26,705 nucleotides of DNA from Mnemiopsis leidyi (Eukaryota; Ctenophora; Tentaculata; Lobata; Bolinopsidae): the NCBI GenBank assembly GCA_000226015.1, contig JH152726.1, positions 81,671 to 108,375 on the forward strand, read 5' to 3'. Position 1 is the stretch's first letter; every line of letters starts with the position of its first letter. Under the pieces are notes generated by a model, which saw only the letters and a program-made list of their open reading frames with translations, ran no database searches and had not been told where the DNA came from. The position numbers and the translations under genes are program-made. Positions 11,301 through 26,705 of the stretch are shown here, piece by piece.

Positions 11301-14259
11301 GTAATATGTTACAACTTTTGCCTCACCAATACATAAAACGCAATAAAACTCTCGTACTCTGAAGGCCGTGAGAGTGAGAGTATCATCAGTTATAAGTAAG
11401 TTTATTCTCAACGGTTACCCTATTCTACGAATTACACTTACACCATCGACCAGCATCCTAGCGAAACATGCGACACAGATACAAGAATAGCACACGCACT
11501 CGTAGTGACTTACTTTAACGGTTAAGTAGACACCAGGACCGGCGAAAATAATGCCATTAAAGTATTAACACAACAACAATTCCCTCTAGCTCGGAGTTGA
11601 ATCTCAGCTGTTTGTGTTAGCTAAGCTCTCAGCCCTTCGAGCCTTAAACAAAGTGCTTAGCTACCAGAGAAGAGAGCCACACGAGCAACCGAATGACAAA
11701 ATTAGCTCATCTGCAATCTGAAGCAGTATTTTATATGGTCCTAACACACATCTGGAGAGTGGAAATCTAGTTTTATCCCTAGATGTTTTTATCTTTACTA
11801 CATGCTATGCAAGGAGCTAGTGAGCTTGTCTTACTTTTATATCTGTCCTCCTGATCACTACCAAGAAACTCATCTTAACAGCTAACACTAAACGTGGGTG
11901 GTCTTTATTCAAGATCCATCAGCATGTAAAACTAAACGGACCACGCCTAGCATTTATCATAACATGGCTTGTTTATTTGGTCTACGGGTTTGAGCAATGA
12001 GACTGAGAGCCGAACTAAAAAAGGAAGCAGCAAGCAATGGATAAGTAGCATGATCTCCAGCCAGAGAGCTCAATATTTACAAGGTTGAGGATTCAGACAC
12101 TCATGCAGAGCTTTATTACTGTGAGGTCCTGGTGTCGGTGTAACCAGGCCATTCATGTTATACAGAACAATAGATCATTAAATTTAATCATTGATCATAA
12201 TAAGGGCAACGTGAACCTGAATTCTTTCCAGGGTTGCTATGACATGTCGTCTAAGGAACATACTTATGACATGTAAAGTGCACTTCTAGTTCTAGTTCTA
12301 CCGCTGCAACTCAAGTCTCAAACATAAATCATACATTTTCGTAACAGTACCCTTATATTCAATGAGTAGTAGTTGCTGGCTGCAATACGCCAATACTACA
12401 TAGCATTTTCTATGTTTAATTGATCTGCCTACCATGATGCTCAATACACTATTTATATTGTACATACTATATAGTATTACTGTCAGTCCGTTAGTACTGA
12501 TTCAGTACGATAATACCTTACCGCTACCAGCTACGAGTTATAATTGTTATGATGAGCATGACAAATGAGAGTAAGATTGCTTGACCTTGACATGGGGGGA
12601 AATAAGAATCTGTTAGTGTTAACAATTAAATCAGCTTCTTACCAACAGTTAATAACTAAGCTTTATTTTTATCACATGGTACATAATTGGTGACAGAGCA
12701 ACCCTTGTAGGTTGATAACCTACTGTCGCGGCCATCACGCGTTCTCACGCATTCTAGACTTGCATCGCCCGTTAAGAGCAACCCGCAAGACTTGGGAAAG
12801 TTTAACAGCCTGACGCTGACAGTAAATTCTCAAAATTTTGCCCCGAGTTGCTTCGCAGCAACCGGCCAGATAACGCCTGGCGATAAAAATTTGGGCGAGT
12901 TTTCAGTCTTATAGTTATTAGGTGCCTGTTTAACCAAGACTGTCACCAATCTGCTAAATTAAAATACTAAGAGTAAGAGGGATAATTATTACTAATACAA
13001 GTACAACTATGATAATCGAGATTTTTACTGTTAAATGCAAACAAACAAGTCAAACTTAAAGAATAAAATTAAGAAATAGAGATATGAATAGAGAGATAAA
13101 AAATAGAGAAATAAAAAACAGAGAAACCAAAAATGATTATTATTAATAATATTATTAAAATGCTGATGTCTTACCTCGTTAAACGTTCCCAACTCCTGGG
13201 CCTATTAGATGCTGATTAAAAGTGTTGGACTTAGACTGTTACTGACTAACAGTGTTAGTCACACGTCAATGTCCTGAGCGTGAATCGGGAAACAAAATCC
13301 ACCATTCTGCTTTCTTTTACATTTCTTTTACATTTCTTTTACATTTCTTTTACATTTCTTTTACAATTCTTTTATCTTCCTAATCTGCTGACCAGGGTAC
13401 CACTTAGGTCTTCATGTCCATTGTCATTTCAGGGCCTGTACATGATACGATACCACTCTCTCTATCCTTGGCATCACCATGGAGACTACGATTATCTCTG
13501 TAGTGACACAGACAGAGCCATGCTCCCTTGGGTACAGAAATTCAGGTTAGTTACAGTTTAGGTTGAAACTTGAAGTTTAGTTAGATAAACTTAAAGTTTA
13601 TTTAGTTAAAACGATTTATATTTGAATATTATTTTAAATCTATAGAAAAAGGTATTTTAAGGCAGGCAGGGGTCACAAATTTAATTTTACGAATGACAAG
13701 CTGGAAAAAGTGATTTCTAGCTTCTGATTAGTTAATAGCTCCCCTTCCCCAAATATACCGTTCTCTATAACTTATCAAATCAAATTTAACAAATCAAATT
13801 TAGCAGTTCCAAAATTCAAAAGTCACAATTTCATGCCATTTCATTACTGATTACTAAAAGTTACTACCATTACCAAAATGTCTTGATCTGAACTCCCAAA
13901 GTGAACTCCCAACTAAAGTCGCCTCTGGCATTTACATCTACAGTTGCACTTGTACTTCCAGCACTTATAGTTATATTAATATAAAAGCGAAAACAAATAT
14001 TTTCATGAAGATTTAGTTCGAATATGTGCAGCAGTGCATGTTATTGTTAATAATATAAACAATCCAACTTGTTTATGTTATACTTTGTACCAGTAACATT
14101 ATGGTGATATCGTCCTATTATTTGTGAACCAGAACTTTCTCATTTCTCAGCTCTTTCGACCTGTACTCCAAAGGAGAGAAGATACCCGACGTGGCAGCAG
14201 TTAAACCGTTCTACGAGGACCTCATAGCGAAGTACTGTCCTGGAAAACTACTTTGGTGA
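5331..14259 (+). CDS. MIOX: myo-inositol oxygenase (six coding exons)
   Basis: Cytosolic non-haem di-iron enzyme that opens myo-inositol to D-glucuronate with O2, the first step of inositol catabolism. Coding exons are 5331-5504, 5630-5755, 5949-6124, 6328-6484, 13433-13545 and 14151-14259. All junctions are GT-AG and the phases join without a break, giving 284 codons; human MIOX has 285. The six iron ligands of the family are visible: H97 (NNIHMYQ), H122 and D123 (LIHDLGK), H193 (SWGHDEY), H219 (IRYHSLYPW) and D252 (SFDLYSK). Signature stretches GEPQWAVVGD and the C-terminal KYCPGKLLW are intact. I chose the ATG at 5331 because MGLEDPSEIYRP aligns with the start of the vertebrate protein; an in-frame upstream ATG at 5232 would add 33 unrelated residues. 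Intron 4 is 6.9 kb, against 125-605 bp for the others, and contains a gene on the opposite strand. I noticed no canonical AATAAA within about 1 kb of the stop. Identification is secure; expression is not tested. Confidence 0.97.
6493..6580. repeat. 88-bp near-perfect palindrome at the start of MIOX intron 4
   Basis: Two 44-bp arms (6493-6536 and 6537-6580) are reverse complements with a single mismatched pair and no spacer; the centre is GATATATATATC. It begins 8 bases after the GT of the exon 4 donor. In RNA it would form a long stem right beside that splice site. Confidence 0.92.
6696..6724 (-). other. possible terminal exon of the nested CCP gene
   Basis: The pyrimidine-rich acceptor CTTACCTTACAG precedes nine codons (ADNESVGER, counting the split first codon) and a TAA at 6696-6698, entered at phase 1 as CCP4's donor requires. 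It is short and has no family support; another 3' exon could lie elsewhere. Confidence 0.25.
6941..7127 (-). pseudogene. CCP/sushi module 4 exon, one-base frame shift
   Basis: The acceptor TTTCATTTCAG and donor TATG|GTAGGT bound 187 nt, one more than the 186 nt of CCP1 and CCP3. The first half reads ACEDYNKADLSNL to LPVAEG in the expected phase. The second half reads QSVMVTCFKGY, VVLCSAG and RPQCVLYG in another frame. The two halves together contain all four CCP cysteines, and the shift lies in the AAGGGACAG run near 7050-7060. Reading on without the shift gives a stop at 7030-7032. This is either a genuine lesion or a single-base assembly error. Confidence 0.6.
6941..10703 (-). CDS. secreted CCP (sushi) protein with two copies of an unrecognised module, nested in MIOX intron 4; frame-disrupted as read
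   Basis: Seven candidate exons on the strand opposite MIOX: 10628-10703 (signal peptide), 9186-9371 (CCP1), 8579-8985 (module X, broken copy), 8243-8437 (CCP2), 7884-8069 (CCP3), 7223-7627 (module X, open copy), 6941-7127 (CCP4). Every junction is GT-AG and enters and leaves at phase 1, the classic arrangement for shuffled extracellular modules. Each CCP shows four cysteines in the usual spacing. The X copy at 8579-8985 is 407 nt against 405 for its sister, and CCP4 is 187 nt against 186 for CCP1 and CCP3, so both lose frame. Skipping the broken X exon keeps frame; reading then stops at 7030-7032 inside CCP4, giving 381 codons. A possible terminal exon lies at 6696-6724. CCP proteins act in complement-like recognition or adhesion; no specific role can be assigned. 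The modules are certain; whether the gene still makes a full protein is not. Confidence 0.75.
7223..7627 (-). CDS. module X, open copy: unrecognised ~135-residue extracellular module
   Basis: A 405-nt, phase 1-1 exon, open throughout: acceptor CCCCAG, donor CAGG|GTAAAA. Landmarks in order are DWTAV near the start, SFQHRRFYILSCGDYEF, a region PAERDKIWTISRT, then LSILCNGVEALN, a Cys in DSSCSDVW, and LRFNNDDLASDYYRN near the end. The predicted alternation of short hydrophobic and polar runs suggests a beta-rich, disulphide-bearing extracellular domain. I recall similar W-x-I...CNGVEVL...C...W...F...D-ASD-YR modules in uncharacterised cnidarian proteins, but I cannot name a characterised family. 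The farnesoic-acid methyltransferase-like domain has a loosely similar layout but not these motifs. Its function is unknown. Confidence 0.7.
7884..8069 (-). CDS. CCP/sushi module 3 exon
   Basis: A 186-nt, phase 1-1 exon almost identical to CCP1. Cysteines are in GNCTKLHP, ITVKCPDG, ETITCQNE and EPRCEPQ. The acceptor is ACATATAG and the donor CAAG|GTAAAA. Similarity with the CCP1 copy stops abruptly about 13 bases inside the exon's 5' end (near 8056), which marks a duplication or conversion edge. Confidence 0.8.
8243..8437 (-). CDS. CCP/sushi module 2 exon
   Basis: A 195-nt, phase 1-1 exon with the acceptor CCTTCAG and donor CAAG|GTACGT. The four CCP cysteines are in GACDTLPE, VTLSCPSD, KVITCFGE and TPACLPQ. 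It lies between the two duplicated blocks and is clearly diverged from CCP1 and CCP3, so it was not part of the recent duplication. Confidence 0.78.
8579..8985 (-). pseudogene. module X, second copy: broken exon of the nested gene
   Basis: This 407-nt segment keeps the acceptor (CCCCAG) and donor (CAAG|GTATGA) of its sister exon at 7223-7627, which is 405 nt. One extra base lies in the A-rich run near 8962-8975, so entry from CCP1 falls out of frame. A second one-base shift follows the residues CTRAWTM, after which the reading frame resumes as FRSDDLASDY, matching the sister's FNNDDLASDY. The central part (VEINHDLEI through CNGVEVLN) is open and differs from the sister at 6 of 87 residues; the part after it is much more diverged. 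Skipping it would preserve the phase of the remaining gene. Assembly error is an alternative to decay. Confidence 0.65.
9186..9371 (-). CDS. CCP/sushi module 1 exon
   Basis: A 186-nt, phase 1-1 exon encoding a complete CCP. Cysteines fall in PCPSLHPAW, ITVKCPDG, ETITCVNE and VPRCEPQ. The acceptor is AATTTCAG and the donor CAAG|GTAAAA. It differs from CCP3 at 7 of 61 codons, so the two arose by a recent duplication that also copied the neighbouring intron and part of the module X exon. Confidence 0.8.
9943..10214. repeat. 66-bp minisatellite, four copies, each with an internal inverted repeat
   Basis: Units start near 9943, 10009, 10075 and 10147, with GTAGAATTCATCTAGC and TTTGCAGCAGATATTA. 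Within each unit CAGCAGAT is followed about 20-25 bases later by ATCTGCTG, so each copy can fold into a small stem-loop. The last copy is preceded by a short insertion and decays at its end. The array lies in MIOX intron 4 and in intron 1 of the nested gene. Confidence 0.9.
10628..10703 (-). CDS. signal-peptide exon of the nested CCP gene
   Basis: The ATG at 10701-10703 opens 25 codons reading MQLNLMGISILLIFSAM then QSPTSSQA: a hydrophobic core followed by a small polar region ending in Ala, which is a good signal peptide with cleavage expected near SSQA. The exon ends in a strong donor (CAG|GTAAGAT) at phase 1, and the leftover G joins the acceptor of CCP1 in frame. It sits 1.26 kb upstream of CCP1, with the 66-bp minisatellite in the intervening intron. 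No TATA box is evident upstream. Confidence 0.75.
10704..12685. other. MIOX intron 4, upstream flank of the nested gene
   Basis: No gene recognised. Contains a diverged two-copy repeat of about 65 bp (about 10921-11060) built around ATTACTCTAATCTA, and a short CTAGTT repeat near 12287. The promoter of the nested gene must lie near 10710-10850, but no TATA box is evident. Confidence 0.5.
12686..12950. mobile_element. possible MITE with ATTGGTGACAG terminal inverted repeats
   Basis: ATTGGTGACAG at 12686-12696 and its exact reverse complement at 12940-12950 bound 265 bases that are richer in GC than the flanks and have no coding frame. I could not identify a target-site duplication or a superfamily, so this rests on the termini only. 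Confidence 0.4.
13311..13372 (+). repeat. 12-bp pyrimidine-rich tandem repeat before MIOX exon 5
   Basis: About five units of TTTCTTTTACAT, ending some 60 bases before the exon 5 acceptor at 13432. It makes an unusually long pyrimidine-rich stretch on the MIOX sense strand, at the 3' end of the 6.9-kb intron. Confidence 0.85.
13546..14150 (+). other. MIOX intron 5
   Basis: A 605-bp AT-rich GT-AG intron with a good acceptor (CATTTCTCAG). No other feature seen. Confidence 0.85.
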
Positions 14260-14743
14260 AACAGGTCATAAAACTTAACACCAGCATCATGGACATAATC
14301 AGATAGTTTTAGAAACGAACTTAATATAGATCAGGTAAATGGCAGATTTAGAAAACAGATTGAGACATTGTCAGAGCTAAGTGTGAGACTTGAAGAGATT
14401 GTTAGATTTTAATTACAGAGTACACGATTTAGCTTGCATAGAATGGTGTAACAGCTCATTTTAGTATTAGAAGGATCGGCTGTCAAGTAAAAACCAACAT
14501 ATTTCAACTTGTAGCAAGCGTAGCCAGTTTAATTATAACTTTAAATATTTCAAATGTTTGACGTGGACGATTTTGATTTAAATAATCTGACTCAATTTGA
14601 ATCCAAATTATCTAATTCTAAACAAGTACATATTTTGAATGAGATTCTTCTGATCGTTGTGAAGAAGATAATTTCAGCATTATTGTTACTGGATGGGACA
14701 TCCAGCTGAAGATGTTTATATTAATATGAAAAAGTCTTATTCA

Positions 14744-14823
14744 TTTCGTCAGAGACTTATTCATGTTGAAACTTGAAATACAGTGCACTTTTCAACATGA
14801 ATAAGGCTATGAGTCTGACGAAA
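14744..14823. repeat. imperfect inverted repeat (hairpin) downstream of MIOX
   Basis: TTTCGTCAGAGACTT...TTCATGTTGAAA (14744-14771) pairs with TTTCAACATGAATAAG...GTCTGACGAAA (14790-14823). The inner 16 bases match perfectly, the outer part has a small bulge, and the loop is about 18 bases. It may be a small MITE or a stem in the MIOX 3' flank. Confidence 0.8.
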
Positions 14824-15966
14824 CACTTGAAAATGTATAGCATGACACGAATGAAAAGCTCAAAATTATAAACCTTTAACTAGAATTTATGTATTTGGTA
14901 ATTATAAAATAACAGCTAACAATCTAAATATCATGTTCATCCAAATCATGCTCTAATCTTTATAATTATAATGTATAATTTTAACCCATATTTGATCTCA
15001 TCAACTCCGAAGAACACAAATGTTTTTATTATCAAAGAAATCCATTGAAACATTTAGTCAAGCCCTTGCGACGTTTACAATTATTCGAGCAAAAGTTTGA
15101 AAATTAAAAAAAAGCTAAGAAATCTTTCTGAGCAAACTAACACAAGTACTCTAAAACTAACAGATAACTAATGATAATAACTAAATGATATAAATGATTG
15201 CTGAGAGAAAATCAACCCAATTCTTGGCAAAGGAACGCGCTCTCTGCAAGCTTTCATATATTCTTTAGTAGGTATTTTAACCTACAGTTTATATTGCCTC
15301 TTCAATAGAAAAGTTAGGTTCTCATTCTCAAAAAGCAGAGTTAAATGTGATAATATCAATCGTGTAGCTGCCAACAGTTTCTTCTTGATCTTTGTGAAAC
15401 GTGTTAGCTAAATTTGGCCTATGGCTAGGTTGATAGATTTATCATTTTGCAGCCCCATCAAGCACGCTCCTGCCAATACCCATTCCCAACACACATAAAA
15501 ATGAAATAAAATCTTAAAAATAAACGATCGAATTGTTGTATTGTACATTGACGTAAAATTTTTAAGCAAAAGTCAGTTTTGTCACATATAATTCAAGTCA
15601 TGTCTATCTTCTTGCTTATCATTAAAGGTACATTACAGGCTGAAGTGCTCTAAATAGAAGACTAAAATGTCTCAATTTTAAAAATTCTCGAGGGAAGTCG
15701 GAAGTTCGTTGTATCATGTGATAGCATTTCTCAGTGTAAATTGGTCGTACTCGACTCCACATTGGTTAATTGCTGTCACATGATTGTCAACGTTCACAAA
15801 TCCACTCCAAGAATGCTGACATCTGAGTCGGCAGTTTTTGACATAAAATGGAAAAGTTGTTATCATTTCATGAAGCATGAAATTATGTAAAACGTACTTC
15901 TGACTATTACGTACTTCTGACTATTACATTACTAAACATTAGCATTTAGCTATGATCCCGCAAACA

Positions 15967-15989
15967 TTTATTCAACATTTACATTTATT
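15967..15989 (-). terminator. paired polyadenylation signals, probable aPKC 3' end
   Basis: Two AATAAA hexamers on the - strand, 17 bases apart. They are the nearest canonical signals I found after the aPKC stop at 16333-16335, so cleavage is expected around 15940-15960. Confidence 0.45.
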
Positions 15990-16332
15990 AGAAAAGTTCT
16001 GACGAAAGACTATAGATACACAAAATTGCCACAATTATTGCAACACTAAGTCACCAACTAAAATTACTGCCTCACACACCTACATTATCAATTTTATCAC
16101 AGAATATTGTCACAAGAACCTTGTTGCTTCTACGTCAAGCGATTATTGTCATCTTTATGAGCAGAGGAACTTAGAAACTCCGCACTAATCACGAAAAGTG
16201 AGCACGAAGGTTTCAACAGCGGTAGTTGACTCTCAAGATGACTCTTAATTTCAACTTCTTTCCAGCGATATCGGAACCGTACTCAAACGTGAAATTAGCC
16301 ACACAAAGATGATCAGATAGGAGGAGGATCAA

Positions 16333-24252
<7,920 letters not shown>

Positions 24253-25180
24253 TCTGATGTCTCTATGTCATGCTTTGACCATTTTAAACTAATATTTATC
24301 CAAAGGCATCTACATTTCCAGATGTATTCTAAGGCAAATGACTTGAATTAGAATTATAAGAAAATTTAACAACTCAACAAGCGATTTACTAATTGCAAGT
24401 AAAACAATGGTTAAAAGGTAAAACAATGGTTAATAAATCAACGGTTACATTTGACAGCCAGGCAATACATAACTCTTAATAACATCCTGGTGGAAATAAA
24501 TTACATCCCAAATTATGTATGGGTCAAGGATGGACTGTGAACAGTGACTGAACAAACAATACTTGTTTTCACTTGACCAAGGGGTTTAATTTTGATACTT
24601 TAGCAAGAAAGACAGAAATGTGTTAAGTGTGGACATGGTACATGAGTCGTAAGATGATATTTAATTGAGATAAGCCCATTGACTAAGTTAGGCCCACAAG
24701 GAGTATCTACACAGTGGCATGTGGGGGACACAGTAAATTCTATAACTCGGGGTATTGGGAATTAGGTTAGCTTAAATTTCAGCTGGGACTGGGATTGGTA
24801 AAAATAGCCAAGACCGGAATTTTGCCAGGAGGGGGATTGTAACTGGGACTGGGATTGTAATAAAATTTTTGATTTTTAATTTCATCTATACTTAAGTCAT
24901 ACTTTGTATGAATAATCTTAGAAATAAACAAAAACCAATTAGCTGTAATTAAATGATATTAAAACAGAAACTTTTAATTGGGATATCATTATGACATCAT
25001 GTACTTACTTAATTTTTCAATTAACAAAATTTTGTACCTAAGTAATAAACATAGGGCAAATTAGTTTCATTGAATATTGAACAGGTAGTTTAAGTAACAT
25101 TGACAATCAACAATATCATATCTTCAAATATAGAAATGATGCGGCCAGCAACTCAAAGCAATTTAATTAAAAGGAATCGT
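24253..25180. other. upstream region of aPKC
   Basis: AT-rich DNA with short direct repeats (GTAAAACAATGGTTA twice near 24408-24435; GGGACTGGGATTG twice near 24784-24860). The aPKC promoter and any 5' UTR exon should lie here, but I cannot place them. An AG just before the ATG (ACATCAG|A) could be a splice acceptor. Confidence 0.5.
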
Positions 25181-26470
25181 TTCAAGCCAGTGGGCTTGTC
25201 CCATGAGATGGCCGCCAGGGGGGGCTCGTGTGGGTACGTGGGTACTCAGATGTACCCACAAGGAAACTTGAAAACCGTCACCATTGACTGTTATAAATAA
25301 AAAATCTCAGCCATAATTAAATTATTGCGTTCGAATATCATCGCCCCAATGCCGGAACGCGCAGCAATTTGTACTGACCTCAAAAGCGGATTACAAATCG
25401 AGCGTTACCTGCGTGGGTGAGGAAAATACCCACGATCTCAAATTTTACATGTAAATTGCAATCGGGGTCAGTGGCTCGTGAAATTAACGTTTTATGTGTA
25501 ATTATAGGCAGCTTGGGTACATGGATGTACCCACCATGACGCAATAATGTCTACAAAATTTTAAAGTTGTACAGTTTCAAGTGCGTAGGTCGGCCGACTC
25601 TAAGATTTGGCATGCTTGTTCTTTTAGACGTGCGCTACAAGTTTACTAAGTTTGACTATGTTTTGACGCAATTTGCGCATGCTACAAGCATGCAAAGTTT
25701 GCACGCGTTAAATGTTAAAAACTTTTAAGCGTTGTAACTCCAATACCTTTTGTCCGTTTTACTTCAAATTTTCAGGTTATCCTGCTAGGAGTACCAATTA
25801 GTACCAGCAGAAAAATAGGAGATACAATTCGAAAGATGCTGCATGCACGTGCCTTCAACGTTTTGCACGGTCAAATTGTGATGGCTGATTCGACATAACA
25901 TCGTTTAGATCAAAATTCTAAAAATTGAATACCAGCAAATTTTCCATTTAGCATTCTACCAATTCATGTTTTCCGGAAATTAGCATCGCAAACACAGACA
26001 TTTTTGGTCTTATGGAATTCCTTTTTTGGAGTGCCTTCTGGTGTGTTCTAGACTCCATTAAATCGCCGGGCAGCTCCTACAGCGGGGCCTCCGGCAGTTG
26101 AGGGGCAAGCCCCCCCCCAAACCCCTCGAGCGGCTGTCGCCAGTACCCACCCATGCCAAGTACAGTAACTCATGAGCCGCCACCTATGACCGAATGCACT
26201 CATAATAGTTAGGAAACAATTTTGATGACAATATGAGCTAGTGGTCTCAGAAGCTGAAGTCTGGCGAAGGGTTAGCGGCCCACTATCAGCTTGCAACGAC
26301 TATGCTGAGGGCTAAACCAAGGACTCGAGTGCCATAAGCTTTTCCGAGCCCACAACTGCAAAGCTGCAACTCACATCCAGGGTGCTCCAACAGCCAGACC
26401 TCGGTGCCAGTAGTGTATTTCAACTTGTATGTGTATGTCAACTTTAAAATCAAATCAAATCAAATCAATA
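25181..26470. repeat. repeat-like, locally GC-rich DNA of unknown family
   Basis: Contains GTGGGTAC/GTACCCAC inverted motifs (25231-25260, 25430, 25520), a GC-rich patch with a run of nine C near 26110, and an (ATCAA)n tail at about 26447-26468. Such tails end many LINE and SINE copies, so the 3' part may be a degraded non-LTR element on the + strand. No open frame supports this. Confidence 0.35.
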
Positions 26471-26546
26471 ATTATGACAAAATACATCATCACATCTGTG
26501 TCCTACTTCTTATCCTTATTTCTTCATTTCTCAATTGACAGTCACA

Positions 26547-26655
26547 CCTTCAATATATACAGATATAAGCATATAAAAATAAAAATAAACAGTTGCCCTT
26601 TTCTAAAAACCTTCAATATATACAAATATGAGCCTATAAAAATAAAAACAAACAT
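26547..26655. repeat. 63-bp-spaced tandem duplication
   Basis: Two diverged copies beginning CCTTCAATATATACA (26547 and 26610), each followed by CTATAAAAATAAAAA-like sequence. AT-rich, non-coding. Confidence 0.8.
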
Positions 26656-26705
26656 TATGTGATCCTAACTAAACAAAGATTTGCACATAGATATCAAGAT
26701 ATCAA

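Larger units (their letters stand above)
14260..16332. other. convergent intergenic region between MIOX and aPKC 3' ends
   Basis: No gene recognised. It must contain both 3' UTRs, since MIOX and aPKC point toward each other. Two AATAAA signals on the - strand (15984-15989 and 15967-15972) lie about 345-365 bases past the aPKC stop. Confidence 0.6.

Noticed and set aside
25212-25226. CCGCCAGGGGGGGCT, close to the CTCF core motif
   Set aside because: One isolated match in repeat-like DNA, and CTCF is thought to be bilaterian-specific while this genome may be cnidarian.

Overview
The window looks like AT-rich nuclear DNA of an animal. Its genes are split by many GT-AG introns, intergenic DNA is rich in minisatellites and small inverted-repeat elements, and the two clear genes are animal orthologues: myo-inositol oxygenase and atypical protein kinase C. 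A third gene joins sushi (CCP) modules to a secreted module that I associate, from memory only, with cnidarians. A cnidarian such as a hydrozoan is my best guess, but the sequence does not prove it.

Layout. Positions 1-5210 hold no gene I can support; they contain a 45-bp minisatellite at the left edge, a 347-bp foldback element (2737-3083) and a roughly 40-bp minisatellite carrying CACGTG (3563-3782). MIOX runs on the + strand from 5331 to 14259 in six coding exons (284 codons, all six iron ligands present). Its fourth intron (6485-13432, 6.9 kb) hosts a second gene on the opposite strand (about 6941-10703). That gene has a signal-peptide exon, four CCP exons and two copies of an unrecognised ~135-residue module (here 'module X'), all joined at phase 1. 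One X copy and the last CCP exon carry single-base frame shifts, so the gene is either decaying or affected by assembly errors. After about 2 kb of convergent intergenic DNA, aPKC lies on the - strand (16333-24252) in 14 coding exons (569 codons), with PB1, pseudosubstrate, C1, kinase and AGC C-tail all recognisable. Its introns hold a pogo-like MITE, simple repeats and an exon-like, unexplained 56-codon open segment (21874-22041). The last 2.4 kb is repeat-like DNA upstream of aPKC.

The genes do not form a pathway. MIOX is a cytosolic inositol catabolic enzyme, aPKC is a polarity kinase, and the nested gene would encode a secreted CCP protein. What links them is architecture: a nested antisense gene inside MIOX, and MIOX and aPKC converging tail to tail.

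The most unusual items are the nested CCP/module X gene with its internal duplication, the orphan exon-like segment inside aPKC, and an 88-bp near-perfect palindrome starting 8 bases into the long MIOX intron. I found no RNA genes, CRISPR arrays or virus-derived elements.
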